From positions 1 to 64,000 of the forward strand of contig CALJUX010000024.1 of NCBI GenBank assembly GCA_937978655.1: a DNA stretch of 64,000 bases, in the 5' to 3' direction. How positions within the stretch are numbered: position 1 is the stretch's first letter; each line of letters starts with the position of its first letter. This document shows, piece after piece, positions 45,284-54,605 of this stretch. The translations under genes and the position numbers were made by a program. Under the pieces are notes generated by a model. The model was not told the DNA's origin. It searched no databases and saw only the letters and a list, made by a program, of their open reading frames with translations. Source of the stretch: an uncultured Chromatiaceae bacterium. Lineage in GTDB: Bacteria; Pseudomonadota; Gammaproteobacteria; Enterobacterales; Alteromonadaceae.

Positions 45284-46414
45284 TTAGTCGGGCCGTGCTG
45301 GCGTGCTTAACCGATAAGCGCTTGGTGTTGTGCCGGTGACGCGGGCGAACTCTTTGTGGAAATTTGATTTGGTGGCAAAACCGGCCTGATACATCACCTC
45401 GGTGACCGCCAATGGCGGACTCTGCAGCAACAGCTGTTTGGCCTTTTCGATGCGTTTGTCATTTAACAGCACAGAAAAACTGGCGCCATAACATTGGTTG
45501 ATTGCCTGCGACAATTGCCGCGCCGGTACTTGTAGTTTGCGTGCGGCCTGCGCCAGTGTAATACCAAATTCAAGCTGGTATAGCTGTTGTTGCTCGAGCA
45601 GCGCCAGCCAGCGTTGATATAACTCCTGTAATTTCTCATCGACCGCCGGTGTTCTGTCAGCAAGCGTTGCCGGCGGATCGGCAGGACGTTGCACATCCTG
45701 CCTTATTAGATCTGACTGCGGCACATGCGGTTTTTGGCTACCGCGTTGATACAGCCATTCCAGCAAAGGGCTGCGTTGCAGCGCAAACAACAAGGTCAGC
45801 AGGTGTAAGAGCAGAAAAAGTGCCGCAGCCGGTACCAGCAAGGCCGATGGTGACGGGCTGCCGCCTTGTTGCAGTTCCAGATAAAGTGCCGCTTCTATCA
45901 GCAGATTGCTGCCAAGCAAAGCGCCTTGCAGCTGCAAATAGCGCCTGGCGACAGGGGCCGCATCACCCAGCGGCGCCAGCAGCGCCGGAGCACGGAACAA
46001 GGTGATCCCCACAGCAGATAAATAAGCGGCATAACTTAACAGCAAAAACAGGTCGAGATAATCCAGCCAGGCGGAATGGCTCAGTAGCAAATAAAAAGTC
46101 AGAGCCGCCGGGGCAAGATGCCAAAGGTCACGGCGCCTGAGCCCCGCATCCGGCCGCTGCAACAGCTGAAAAAAACACCAGAATAACGGCGCCAGCAGCA
46201 TAGCGCCGACGGGTCTGAACATGGCTTGCCCGGCAAATAACTCTATCTGCTGCAGTGCCAGCACGAACCAGAGGCTTTGGCTGCCATACAACAAATAGGT
46301 CGCGCCAGTGAAACGCAGCGGCCAGGGCCGGCCTTGTCGGCTCAGCAAAAAATGCAGCCCGAGCAACAGGCACAATAACGCGATAGCGCTGTGCAGCATG
46401 ACTAATTCATTCAT
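45284..46414 (-). CDS. AraC-family regulator with an N-terminal membrane domain
   Basis: 376 residues from MNELVMLHSAIALLC; a start nine codons earlier is possible, and neither has a clear ribosome binding site. The first ~220 residues form about seven hydrophobic helices. The C-terminal ~100 residues are the AraC DNA-binding domain (LAQAARKLQVPARQLSQAIN, EVMYQAGFATKSNFHKEFARVTGTTPSAYR). Such hybrids are thought to sense a signal in the membrane and bind DNA directly. The target is unknown. The nearest genes are the convergent cupin and the divergent S33 hydrolase. Confidence 0.9.
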   Translation of the reverse strand: MNELVMLHSAIALLCLLLGLHFLLSRQGRPWPLRFTGATYLLYGSQSLWFVLALQQIELFAGQAMFRPVGAMLLAPLFWCFFQLLQRPDAGLRRRDLWHLAPAALTFYLLLSHSAWLDYLDLFLLLSYAAYLSAVGITLFRAPALLAPLGDAAPVARRYLQLQGALLGSNLLIEAALYLELQQGGSPSPSALLVPAAALFLLLHLLTLLFALQRSPLLEWLYQRGSQKPHVPQSDLIRQDVQRPADPPATLADRTPAVDEKLQELYQRWLALLEQQQLYQLEFGITLAQAARKLQVPARQLSQAINQCYGASFSVLLNDKRIEKAKQLLLQSPPLAVTEVMYQAGFATKSNFHKEFARVTGTTPSAYRLSTPARPD

Positions 46415-46567
46415 CAGAAAACATCGTGTCGTCAAACGCAAAAAAACCAGTGTAACGTGCTTACGCAGCCGGCAACAGGCGAAGTTTATGTCCTCAAACG
46501 TGTTTCAGGACGCTACAACGCGGGCAAATGCCTAGTCTGGTCGCAGTGAAACAAATGAGGACTTCTG

Positions 46568-47689
46568 ATGCACAAAACAACCCAACAGGCCCGTCGCTGG
46601 ATGCTGGCGCTACCAATCCTGCTTTGCTGGCTGTTCATACCTGTAGCCAATGCGGCAAATCAGGCGCAAGCCGCTGAACAGCTGTTTGGCGGCGCGCACA
46701 CAGCACAATGTAAAACACCGGCTGCGATGGACCAGCAGGGTTATGTCCGGCTTGGTGGTATCGAGCAGTGGGTCAGTATCAACACCAGCAACTGCACTTT
46801 CCCGCTGATCCTGTTTTTACACGGTGGCCCGGCGAATCCAATCAGCCCTTTTGCCGATGCAATTTACGCCGGCTGGGAGCAGCAGTTTACGCTGGTGCAA
46901 TGGGACCAGCGCGCCAGCGGCAGAACCTGGTTGCGCAATCAGCCGGCGGCTGGCGAGCGCCTGACGCTGGCGCAAATGACGCAGGATGGTCTGGAGCTGG
47001 TGCAGTATCTGCAACAAACGCTGGGGAACCGGCCGCTGATTTTGATGGGCAGCTCCTGGGGTTCGGCGCTCGGAGTCAAAATGGTACAGCAACAACCCCA
47101 GTGGTTTGCCGCTTATGTCGGCAGTTCGCAGCTGGTCAGTGGGCTACAAAACCAACAGGCGAGTTATCAGGCAGTTTTGACGCTGGCCACAGCAGCACAG
47201 GATCAGCCGGCTTTGGCGCAGTTGAGTAAAATGGGGCCACCGCCTTATGCCAGACCGAGCGCTGTATTGCGCCGCCTGACCCGCCAGTATGAGGCAAAAC
47301 TGGCCACCCCAGCGCCGGCGCATTGGTGGCAAGCTGCGCCTGCGTTTGCACTGGAAAAACAGGCACCGGCTTATGAAGCCGCAGAAGACTATTCGTTTTT
47401 GCAGTTCATGGGCTTTGATGCAGCAACAGGCCAGACAACAAGCGGCATGTTCCACGACATTGAATTGCAACGCGATGCGACAGTGCTGAAACTTCCGGTG
47501 TATTTTATCCAGGGCGAGGCCGATTTGGTGACGGTACCAGCGATGACCCGCGCCTATTTCAATGCTATTGCGGCGCCGCACAAGGACCTGATTATGGTGG
47601 CCAAAGCCGGGCATGGCCCGAATGCGCAAAGCATTGCCGCCGAGTGGCAGCTGCTGCAGCGCATCCGTGCAAAGCTGATTGGCCAATAA
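46568..47689 (+). CDS. Secreted alpha/beta hydrolase, proline iminopeptidase-like (S33)
   Basis: 373 residues, GAGG before the ATG. Signal peptide to about residue 30 (LFIPVANAANQ). The alpha/beta hydrolase fold is supported by the oxyanion-hole motif FLHGGPANP, QWDQRASGRTW, the nucleophile elbow GSSWG with Ser163, an acid in IQGEADLVT, and a His in KAGHGPN. This combination is typical of S33 prolyl aminopeptidase-like enzymes. Export points to action on external peptides or esters. It is divergent from the AraC regulator, which might control it. Confidence 0.9.
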   Translation: MHKTTQQARRWMLALPILLCWLFIPVANAANQAQAAEQLFGGAHTAQCKTPAAMDQQGYVRLGGIEQWVSINTSNCTFPLILFLHGGPANPISPFADAIYAGWEQQFTLVQWDQRASGRTWLRNQPAAGERLTLAQMTQDGLELVQYLQQTLGNRPLILMGSSWGSALGVKMVQQQPQWFAAYVGSSQLVSGLQNQQASYQAVLTLATAAQDQPALAQLSKMGPPPYARPSAVLRRLTRQYEAKLATPAPAHWWQAAPAFALEKQAPAYEAAEDYSFLQFMGFDAATGQTTSGMFHDIELQRDATVLKLPVYFIQGEADLVTVPAMTRAYFNAIAAPHKDLIMVAKAGHGPNAQSIAAEWQLLQRIRAKLIGQ

Positions 47690-47702
47690 GGCATCATGTC
47701 AC

Positions 47703-47728
47703 AAGTTGCCGCTTTCATCCGGCAACTT
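47703..47728. terminator. Probable bidirectional terminator between convergent genes
   Basis: 9-bp stem AAGTTGCCG/CGGCAACTT with an 8-base loop, at the junction of the S33 hydrolase and MFS genes. CCGGCAACTTCAG is repeated at 47733-47745. T-runs are weak on both sides. Confidence 0.45.
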
Positions 47729-48975
47729 CAGCCCGGCAACTTCAGTGCAGAAAAGTCCGGCCGGCGTAGCCGGGGTGTGGCGGCATAGCAGCCCAGCACC
47801 AGCGCACAAAGGCCGGCACTGATAGCAAAGAGCGCCGGCCCACCGAGGGCGTCGATAATCAGGCCGCCAATAAAGGGCGACAAACTAAAGCCAATGGCAT
47901 AGAGGCTGGCGGCACCAAAATAACTGCCGCGCAGCGCCGGGTGCGCCAGTTGGTCCAGATGTACATTCATGTTGGCAAAAAGCACCGCCTCGCCAATGCT
48001 GAGCACAGCCATAGCGCCGAGCCAGCCCCAGAACCAGTCCACCGGATTTAAGGCAAACCAGATTTGTGACAACCCCAATAACACCACCCCCAGATGAATG
48101 CGCTTAATCACCGGCCAGTGTCCAAGCAAACGCAGTAACGGAAATTGGCAAGTGACAATAATCAGCGAATTCACCATCACCAGACTGGAAATGAGTGTCA
48201 CCAGCTCAGGGAAATCAGCCCGGGTTAAATATTGGATCAGGCTGGAATCTGCATGGGCATAAATAAAGTTAATCAGAATATTGGCGAGGATAATCACCGC
48301 AAACAGCTGGTCTTGCCGCAGTAATTGCAGGATGGCAGCGAAGTTCAGCGGATGCGACGACCGGTTCTGAGCTGCGGTATTCGCCAGCTTGCCTGGTCTG
48401 TGTAACCACAATAGTCCCAAACCCAGCGCGCCATAAGATGCAGCGGTGACAAAAAAGCCATGTGGATTGCCACTGAGGCCAGCCCATAAACCCAATACCG
48501 GCCCACAAGCCGCGCCGGCGTTCACCATAAAATACAGGCCCTGCAGCGCCAGTTCGCGGTCTTTGCTGTCGGGCAATAAATCGCCGAGCCAGGCTTTGCT
48601 GGGCGCATCCCACAAGGCGCGGGGCAGGGTCGCCAGAAAAATACAGCCCAGCATCAGCGGCAACGTATCGGCAAGTGCCAGCGCAGAATACGCCAGCACG
48701 CCGGTGACAGCACCGGCCAGCATCAGCGGTTTGCGGCCAAAACGGTCAGACAAATGGCCGGCATAAAAACCGGCGACCACGGCAGTGAGCGCCGCCGCAG
48801 TCAGCCAGAAACCGGTTTCGCTGGCGGATAACTGATAGCGCTGGTACAAAATCACAGCAAGGAAAGGCCAGACCATAAAATAGCTGCCACGGACAAAAAA
48901 ATTGCCCCACAGTAACAACCAGACCGGCGCCGGCAGCTGTTTGACCCGCTGCCACGACAACACTTGCGCTGACAT
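47728..48975 (-). CDS. MFS transporter (MdtH-like exporter)
   Basis: 415 residues, AGGAGG before the ATG, about 12 membrane segments. The loop between helices 2 and 3 carries the MFS A-motif GHLSDRFGRKPLML, and helices 4-5 have LPRALWDAPSKAWLGDLLP typical of drug-efflux MFS. The membrane pattern resembles MdtH/YceE-type exporters. Substrate unknown. It stands alone and convergent with the S33 hydrolase. Confidence 0.9.
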   Translation of the reverse strand: MSAQVLSWQRVKQLPAPVWLLLWGNFFVRGSYFMVWPFLAVILYQRYQLSASETGFWLTAAALTAVVAGFYAGHLSDRFGRKPLMLAGAVTGVLAYSALALADTLPLMLGCIFLATLPRALWDAPSKAWLGDLLPDSKDRELALQGLYFMVNAGAACGPVLGLWAGLSGNPHGFFVTAASYGALGLGLLWLHRPGKLANTAAQNRSSHPLNFAAILQLLRQDQLFAVIILANILINFIYAHADSSLIQYLTRADFPELVTLISSLVMVNSLIIVTCQFPLLRLLGHWPVIKRIHLGVVLLGLSQIWFALNPVDWFWGWLGAMAVLSIGEAVLFANMNVHLDQLAHPALRGSYFGAASLYAIGFSLSPFIGGLIIDALGGPALFAISAGLCALVLGCYAATPRLRRPDFSALKLPG

Positions 48976-49213
48976 TTTGCCTCCTGCATATTGAATACCG
49001 CAGCATGCCGAAAAATGCCGTGGCCGGCTACCATGTCGCCGGCATTTTACGGAAAAGCATTGTTTCCGCAGGCGACTGTCGCGGCGGCTTGTTGTTGTGG
49101 CTTGTTTCCGGCCGCAAAAGTCGGTGATGCCGCTTACCGGGCTTGCAGAGTGATTTGTGCTGTGTTAATAAATTGTTTAATTTGATTTTAGGCCCACCGC
49201 TGAGGATGTACCT

Positions 49214-49708
49214 TTGAGACTTCGGATCCGCGCTGCTACCGCGGCAGATCATGTTGCCATCAGCGCTTTAATCTTGCCGCTGGTCGAAACATTTATTGTG
49301 CCGGATTGCACGGCTGAAGGCGCCGCATTGTTACGGGCGTCGATGCAGCCGCAGGCAATCCTAGGGTATCTGCACGGCGATTACCGCTATTGGTTAGCAG
49401 AAGATGCAGAAGGTCTGGGCGGCGTCATTGCCGTGAAGGGCCACAACCATCTGTATCATTTGTTTGTGGCAGAGCGGGCACAGGGGCAGGGACTAGCACG
49501 ACAGCTATGGTCGCACTTGCGGACGGAGTGTCAGGACCAGGATGAGTTTACCGTGAATGCCTCTTTACATGCCTTGCCAATGTACCAACATTGGGGTTTT
49601 GTTGCTGAACAAGGTCCCCGTGAGCGGATGGGCATTGTAGACGTGCCGATGCGGCTGATCCTGCGGCCTCGCTTTGCGGGAGATCACGGACTAGCGCACT
49701 TGGGGTAG
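49214..49708 (+). CDS. GNAT-family N-acetyltransferase
   Basis: 164 residues from a TTG start with TGAGGA upstream; no ATG or GTG serves the frame start. The acetyl-CoA motif is ERAQGQGLARQLWSHL (R/Q-x-x-G-x-G/A), followed by VNASLHALPMYQHWGFV, typical of GNAT motif B. It modifies an amine on an unknown substrate. Hairpin-like GC-rich sequence lies behind it before the HD gene at 49826. Confidence 0.85.
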   Translation: MRLRIRAATAADHVAISALILPLVETFIVPDCTAEGAALLRASMQPQAILGYLHGDYRYWLAEDAEGLGGVIAVKGHNHLYHLFVAERAQGQGLARQLWSHLRTECQDQDEFTVNASLHALPMYQHWGFVAEQGPRERMGIVDVPMRLILRPRFAGDHGLAHLG

Positions 49709-49825
49709 TTTATCTGACGCGGCTGGCTGAAAAACCGCTAAAGTGACGCCATACTGCGCTCGCCTGGCGCGACCAGCCTGCGGCCTTTTTGTTATGCTGC
49801 GGTTTTTTCTGCAACCGGAGCCTTT

Positions 49826-50410
49826 ATGCAGTCTGTTATAGATTTTGTCTTAGAACTGGACAAGCTCAAAACTGTCACCCGCAAAACCAAAACGCTGCAT
49901 AGCGATCGCTATGAAAATTCAGCTGAACATAGCTGGCAAATTGCTATGCTGGCCTGGTCACTGGCGCCTTATGCACCGGCAAATACCGACATCAACCAGG
50001 TGATTAAACTGCTGCTTGTGCACGACATTGGCGAAATTGATACCGGCGATACTATTGTGTACGCCAATGCCGACTGGGACGCGCTCAAGGCGGAAGAACT
50101 GGCGGCGGTACAGCGGATTTTTAGTTTGTTGCCTGCTGGCGCGGCGGCAGAACTCTTAGCGCTATGGCAGGAATTTGAAGCAGGCGAAACAGTAGCGGCA
50201 CAATTTGCCCACGCCTGCGACCGCGCGATGCCTGTGCTGCTGAATCTGGCGAACAACGGTCAGAGCTGGCGCGAAAACGGCATCAGTTATCAACGCGTCG
50301 TGGCACGGATTGAGGCACCAATCTCTCAAGGCTGTCCAGCGCTCTGGCAGTATTTATCACGACGGTTAGCCGATGCGCAGCAGGCAGGGTGGTTTGGCAA
50401 CAGCCTCTGA
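49826..50410 (+). CDS. HD-domain hydrolase (YfbR-like 5'-nucleotidase type)
   Basis: 194 residues, GGAG before the ATG. HD metal site: ENSAEHSWQIAM with His35, LLVHDIGEID with His66-Asp67, and a later Asp in HACDRAMPVLL. Relatives are 5'-deoxynucleotidases or similar phosphohydrolases acting on nucleotides in the cytoplasm. It starts about 120 bases after the GNAT gene and is followed at 65 bases by DUF1761. Confidence 0.9.
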   Translation: MQSVIDFVLELDKLKTVTRKTKTLHSDRYENSAEHSWQIAMLAWSLAPYAPANTDINQVIKLLLVHDIGEIDTGDTIVYANADWDALKAEELAAVQRIFSLLPAGAAAELLALWQEFEAGETVAAQFAHACDRAMPVLLNLANNGQSWRENGISYQRVVARIEAPISQGCPALWQYLSRRLADAQQAGWFGNSL

Positions 50411-50474
50411 GTTGCGTCATAGCAACAGACCACCTAAGCTGGACTGCGAACATTCAAAATTCCGGTGATTAATC

Positions 50475-50876
50475 ATGGGTATAGCTTCTCAAATCGGCAT
50501 GTTAGCGGCGATGGCGTTGTCAGTCTTTGTCATTGGCGGATTGTGGTATTCGAAGCTGTTATTCGGCGCACGCTGGTGCGCTTACGCCGGCATCGATATG
50601 GATAAACCACAAGGTCATCCGGCGCGGGTGTTTGGTGTCAGCCTGTTGTTTTCGGCGTTGGCCGCTATCGGTTTTGTGTTTTTATTCGGCCAGCCGGCGT
50701 CGTTGCATCTGTCGGTACACAACGGTTTGATGGTCGGTTTCTTTTTTGTCTTCACCAGCTTTGGCATCAATTATCAGTTTGCGAACCGGCCCTGGCCTAT
50801 GTTGCTGATTGATGGTGGTTATCATCTGCTGCAGTTTGCATTTTATGGTCTGATTGTTGGATTATGGCCACGCTGA
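50475..50876 (+). CDS. DUF1761-domain membrane protein
   Basis: 133 residues with four hydrophobic segments. DUF1761 features: FVIGGLWYSKLLFGARW near the N-terminus, FVFTSFGINYQFANRP, and LIDGGYHLLQFAFYGLIVG at the end. Function is unknown; many bacterial genomes carry single copies. It starts 65 bases after the HD gene and overlaps the 5' side of the LURP-one leader, so they may share a transcript. Confidence 0.88.
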   Translation: MGIASQIGMLAAMALSVFVIGGLWYSKLLFGARWCAYAGIDMDKPQGHPARVFGVSLLFSALAAIGFVFLFGQPASLHLSVHNGLMVGFFFVFTSFGINYQFANRPWPMLLIDGGYHLLQFAFYGLIVGLWPR

Positions 50877-50901
50877 CAGCATTATTTCAGAAGGATCTGT
50901 G

Positions 50902-51402
50902 ATGAAATTTCGGATTGAACAAAAAATACTGAGCCTGACCGATAGTTTTGATATCGACGACGAAGATGGCAAGCTGGCTTTTACCGTCAAAGGCAAATTC
51001 TTCAGTATTTCCAGCAGCCAGACTATGTACGATTTGGCGGAGCGCGAAGTACTTAAAATCAAACGCAAATATCTGACTATTCTGCCGGCCTGCCGGCTGG
51101 TTGCGCCGTCTGGAGAAGAATGGCTGGTACGCAAAAAGTTCTGGCCATTCTGGCGAGCGTCTTTTTCGGTACAAACGCCGCAGGGCACTTTGGAAATTGA
51201 TGGCAATCTGTGGCAACGTGAATACCGCATCACGCAAAACGATCAATTACTGGCGCGGGTATCCAAAGCCTGGTTTAGCTGGTCAGACAGCTACGGCGTC
51301 GAAATCTACCGTGCCGAATGGGCAGTACCCTTGCTTGGCGCCGTCATTGTGATCGACCGCATCCAGCATTCCGGTACCAATTCAGTGTTAAGCGATGACT
51401 GA
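50902..51402 (+). CDS. LURP-one-related / scramblase-fold protein
   Basis: 166 residues from MKFRIEQKILSLTDSFDI, with AAGGA before the ATG; a longer frame through the DUF1761 end is rejected. The LURP-one/Tubby-like beta barrel is suggested by FDIDDEDGKLAFTVKGKFFS, LKIKRKYLTILPAC, LARVSKAWFSWSDSYGVEI and the C-terminal hydrophobic helix (VPLLGAVIVIDRI). Role in bacteria unknown. It is the last gene of the HD-DUF1761-LURP run. Confidence 0.88.
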   Translation: MKFRIEQKILSLTDSFDIDDEDGKLAFTVKGKFFSISSSQTMYDLAEREVLKIKRKYLTILPACRLVAPSGEEWLVRKKFWPFWRASFSVQTPQGTLEIDGNLWQREYRITQNDQLLARVSKAWFSWSDSYGVEIYRAEWAVPLLGAVIVIDRIQHSGTNSVLSDD

Positions 51403-51550
51403 GTGAGACCGCGGATCCACTGCATTGCAGCAGAGGTCAGTTTCATCTGAACTTGTCGCTTTTTTTCTGCTTCTGGTCGCTGCACTGCGTGGGTTCACCG
51501 CAGCATCCTGTTATAACAGCCAGGGCTTAGATAAAAGCACAGGACTCAGC

Positions 51551-52039
51551 ATGAAGTACCAAATCCGACCGGATGATTTACAAGGCCCGGAAATTGCCGC
51601 TTTACTTGCCGCACATATGGCGGATATGCAAGCCACCTCACCCCCAGAAAGTGTCCATGCGCTGGACCTGGCTGCGCTGCGCCAGCCAGAGATCCGCTTC
51701 TGGACTTTATGGCAGCAGCCAGACCCTGTAACACCCGCAATTCTGGCAGGTTGCATAGCACTGAAACAACTGGATGCACGGCACGGTGAAATCAAATCGA
51801 CCCGGGTGGATCCGTCCTGTCCTGGTCATGGTTATGGTCGTCTGTTAGTTGAACATCTGCTGGCAGAGGCCAGACAAAGTGGTTTAAAACGTGTCAGTCT
51901 TGAAACAGGTTCTATGGCGTTTTTTCAGCCGGCCCGCGCGCTTTATCAACAATTCGGTTTTATAGAATGTCCGCCTTTCGCTGATTATCAGGAAGACCCT
52001 AACAGTGTTTTTATGACGCTGGAGTTGCCACAAGACTGA
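51551..52039 (+). CDS. GNAT-family N-acetyltransferase
   Basis: 162 residues from MKYQIRPDDLQGPEIAALL, AGGA upstream; an earlier in-frame start runs through a hydrophobic non-conserved stretch and is rejected. Acetyl-CoA motif CPGHGYGRLLVEHLLAEARQ and motif B region ETGSMAFFQPARALYQQFGF. The N-terminal KYQIRPDDLQGPEIAALLAA resembles the PhnO/YsnE-type GNATs. Substrate unknown. Confidence 0.9.
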   Translation: MKYQIRPDDLQGPEIAALLAAHMADMQATSPPESVHALDLAALRQPEIRFWTLWQQPDPVTPAILAGCIALKQLDARHGEIKSTRVDPSCPGHGYGRLLVEHLLAEARQSGLKRVSLETGSMAFFQPARALYQQFGFIECPPFADYQEDPNSVFMTLELPQD

Positions 52040-52175
52040 AAGCCACATTTACAAATTTAATTTCGACGCTGCAGGTAAATCAGCGTAATTTAACATCCGG
52101 CCGGCATCGCCCCAGATACCGCCATAAAGCGAGAACAACAACCGGGAACTCCGGACAACCACGAGGGACACTCCA

Positions 52176-54056
52176 GTGCGACATACTCTTTTAGCGCTTT
52201 CTATTGCAGCAGTGCTGACCGGCTGCAATCCGGCTGCAGACAGCAAAAACACTACGGCACCGGCGCAGCCTGCCACGGCAGCACCGGCCGAAACGGCTGT
52301 GGTACAGCAATCTGAGTCTGAGCGGATTAATCAGTGGTTCGAACAAAAATACGAAGAACAATTGCAGATGAGCCCGCTGCAGATGACTTTCCAGGGCCGC
52401 AAAGATAAAAACGACCAAATCGATGATGTGACCGAAGCCGGCGAAGACAAAATGCTGGCCTGGTATGCCGCCACAGTGGAAGAACTGAAAGCGAAATTTG
52501 ATTACAGCAAACTCGATACTGAAGCCAAAACTTCATACGATTTATGGATTTACCAGTATGAAGAAGTACGTGACGCCGCGCCTTTTCGCGTCAACCAATA
52601 TGTGTTTAACCAGATGCAGGGCATCCATGCCTTGCTACCGCAGGTGATGATCAACTTCCATAAAGTGGAAGAAGTCAAAGACATGGAAGCCTACATCACC
52701 CGTCTCGGCGGCATTGCTAAAGCGATTGCCGAGTTGCAGCAACGGGCGAAAAAATATGCCGACGCCGGCGTGCGGCCACCACGGTTTGCTTATGAAGGCG
52801 TGATTGAACAGGTCAATAATCTAATCTCCGGCGCGCCTTTTACCGAATCTGACAAAGAGTCGCCGCTGTGGAGCGACGCCAAAGGCAAAATTGAAGCGCT
52901 GAAAAAAGCCGACAAACTCGATGATGCCACCGCTCAAAAACTGACCGATGATGTCAAAAACGCGTTGACTAGTCAGTTCTTACCGGCCTATCAGAATCTG
53001 GCGACTTTCCTCACCAGCGAGCTGGACAAAACTGTGGTCAACCCGACCGGCGTATCAACACAACCGAACGGTGTGGCCTATTACAATCTGCGGTTGAAGC
53101 AATCGACCACGACAGATTTAACCGCTGACCAAATTCATCAGATTGGCCTCGATGAAGTCGCACGTCTGACCAAAGAGATGAACACCATCAAAGAGCAGGT
53201 TGGTTTTAAAGGCTCATTGCAGGAGTTCTTTAAGTTTATTAAAACCGATAAGCAGTTCTTCTATGAGGACACTGACGAAGGTCGTCAGGCGTACTTAAAA
53301 GACTCTGAAGCCTTTATCCGCGAAATTGAAGCCAAGTTGCCGCAATATTTCGGCATCCTGCCAAAAGCACCGCTCATCGTGAAACGGGTGGAAGCCTTCC
53401 GCGAACAACCAGGCGCCGCACAACATTATTTTCCGGGTACACCAGATGGCAAACGCCCTGGTATCTACTACGCGCATTTATCCGACATGAAAGCGATGCC
53501 GAAAAATGAAATGGAAGCTATCGCGTACCATGAAGGCAGCCCTGGCCACCATATGCAAATCTCGATTGCGCAGGAGCTGACCGGCGTGCCGAAATTCCGC
53601 ACTCAGGCGGGTTTCACGGCCTATCAGGAAGGCTGGGCGCTGTACACTGAAACCCTGGCCAAAGAAATGGGCCAATATAAGAGCCCGTACAACGATTTTG
53701 GCCGCTTGATCACTGAAATGTGGCGGGCGATCCGGCTGGTCGTAGATACCGGGATGCACGCCAAGGGCTGGACCGAACAGCAAGGCGTCGAGTATATGAT
53801 GGCCAACTCGCCGGTCGCCGAAGGGGCAGTGAAATCTGAAATTCGCCGTTATCTGGTATGGCCGGGTCAGGCGACATCTTACAAAATCGGTATGCTGAAA
53901 ATTTTAGAACTGCGCGCCAAAGCCAAAGCCGATTTAGGCGACAAGTTTGATATCCGTGGTTTCCATGACACTGTACTCAGTGGTGGGGCATTGCCACTGA
54001 AAGTGCTGGAACAACGCGTACAAAACTGGGTCGACAGCGTCAAAGCCAAAGGCTGA
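52176..54056 (+). CDS. DUF885-family secreted lipoprotein, putative metallohydrolase
   Basis: 626 residues from a GTG with GAGGGA upstream. Lipoprotein signal ends in LTGC (Cys17). DUF885 architecture throughout, with the zinc-type motif AYHEGSPGHHMQ (HExxH-like, Glu and His pairs) at about residue 450 and the trailing FTAYQEGWALYTE, as in other DUF885 proteins and related M32-like peptidases. Family members are suggested peptidases of unsettled substrate. It has its own unit, closed by a terminator at 54069. Confidence 0.9.
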   Translation: MRHTLLALSIAAVLTGCNPAADSKNTTAPAQPATAAPAETAVVQQSESERINQWFEQKYEEQLQMSPLQMTFQGRKDKNDQIDDVTEAGEDKMLAWYAATVEELKAKFDYSKLDTEAKTSYDLWIYQYEEVRDAAPFRVNQYVFNQMQGIHALLPQVMINFHKVEEVKDMEAYITRLGGIAKAIAELQQRAKKYADAGVRPPRFAYEGVIEQVNNLISGAPFTESDKESPLWSDAKGKIEALKKADKLDDATAQKLTDDVKNALTSQFLPAYQNLATFLTSELDKTVVNPTGVSTQPNGVAYYNLRLKQSTTTDLTADQIHQIGLDEVARLTKEMNTIKEQVGFKGSLQEFFKFIKTDKQFFYEDTDEGRQAYLKDSEAFIREIEAKLPQYFGILPKAPLIVKRVEAFREQPGAAQHYFPGTPDGKRPGIYYAHLSDMKAMPKNEMEAIAYHEGSPGHHMQISIAQELTGVPKFRTQAGFTAYQEGWALYTETLAKEMGQYKSPYNDFGRLITEMWRAIRLVVDTGMHAKGWTEQQGVEYMMANSPVAEGAVKSEIRRYLVWPGQATSYKIGMLKILELRAKAKADLGDKFDIRGFHDTVLSGGALPLKVLEQRVQNWVDSVKAKG

Positions 54057-54068
54057 ACGCGCTGAGTC

Positions 54069-54116
54069 AGCCCCGCAAAGCCCTGCAGTGGTGTCGCCAT
54101 TGCGGGGCTTTATTCT
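54069..54116 (+). terminator. Terminator after the DUF885 gene
   Basis: 10-bp stem AGCCCCGCAA/TTGCGGGGCT with a 21-base loop that can fold further, followed by TTATTCT. It begins 13 bases after the stop. Confidence 0.65.
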
Positions 54117-54179
54117 GTCTGGTGCTGCGGCAGCGCAGGCGTTATGCTCGGTGCTTTGCGAACAAAGACAGGAGCCGCA

Positions 54180-54482
54180 GTGGATTTGTTATACGGTTTT
54201 TTGCTGGGTTGTACTTTGCTCGGTGGCGGGACTTTGTATTGGTACTGGCTCGGGCGCAGCTTGCCGGCACGGCACTGTTATCCGCTCTGGCTGTCAGTGC
54301 CTTTGCATCAGCTGCTGACTTTGGCGCTGGTGTTTGGCCTTGGTGTCACGCCGGCACAGGGCTGGTTCAGTTTCACGCTGTTTTGCCTGCTGTGCGCATT
54401 GTTACTGGGGCTGTTATTGCTGCCGTTGATGGTCTTTATTCGTTATGTCGAACGTTGCCGGCCGCTGCAGGACAAAATCTGA
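54180..54482 (+). CDS. Small integral membrane protein (100 residues)
   Basis: GTG start at 54180 preceded by AGGAG at seven bases; the frame also opens earlier but without a site. Three hydrophobic segments (DLLYGFLLGCTLLGGGTLYW, PLHQLLTLALVFGLGV, FSFTLFCLLCALLLGLLLLP) and a basic C-terminal end (RYVERCRPLQDKI). No family is recognised. It lies between the DUF885 and S9 genes. Confidence 0.7.
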   Translation: MDLLYGFLLGCTLLGGGTLYWYWLGRSLPARHCYPLWLSVPLHQLLTLALVFGLGVTPAQGWFSFTLFCLLCALLLGLLLLPLMVFIRYVERCRPLQDKI

Positions 54483-54605
54483 CTGCCGTTTAACCGGCAA
54501 AACCGGCGGTTGGACCGGCATTGCCGACAATCTGCTTGTCAGGCTTTGCTGGCTCTTTTAGTGTGGCTTTTCATAAATCCGCCAAAGAAGCCAAGAGGTT
54601 TATTC

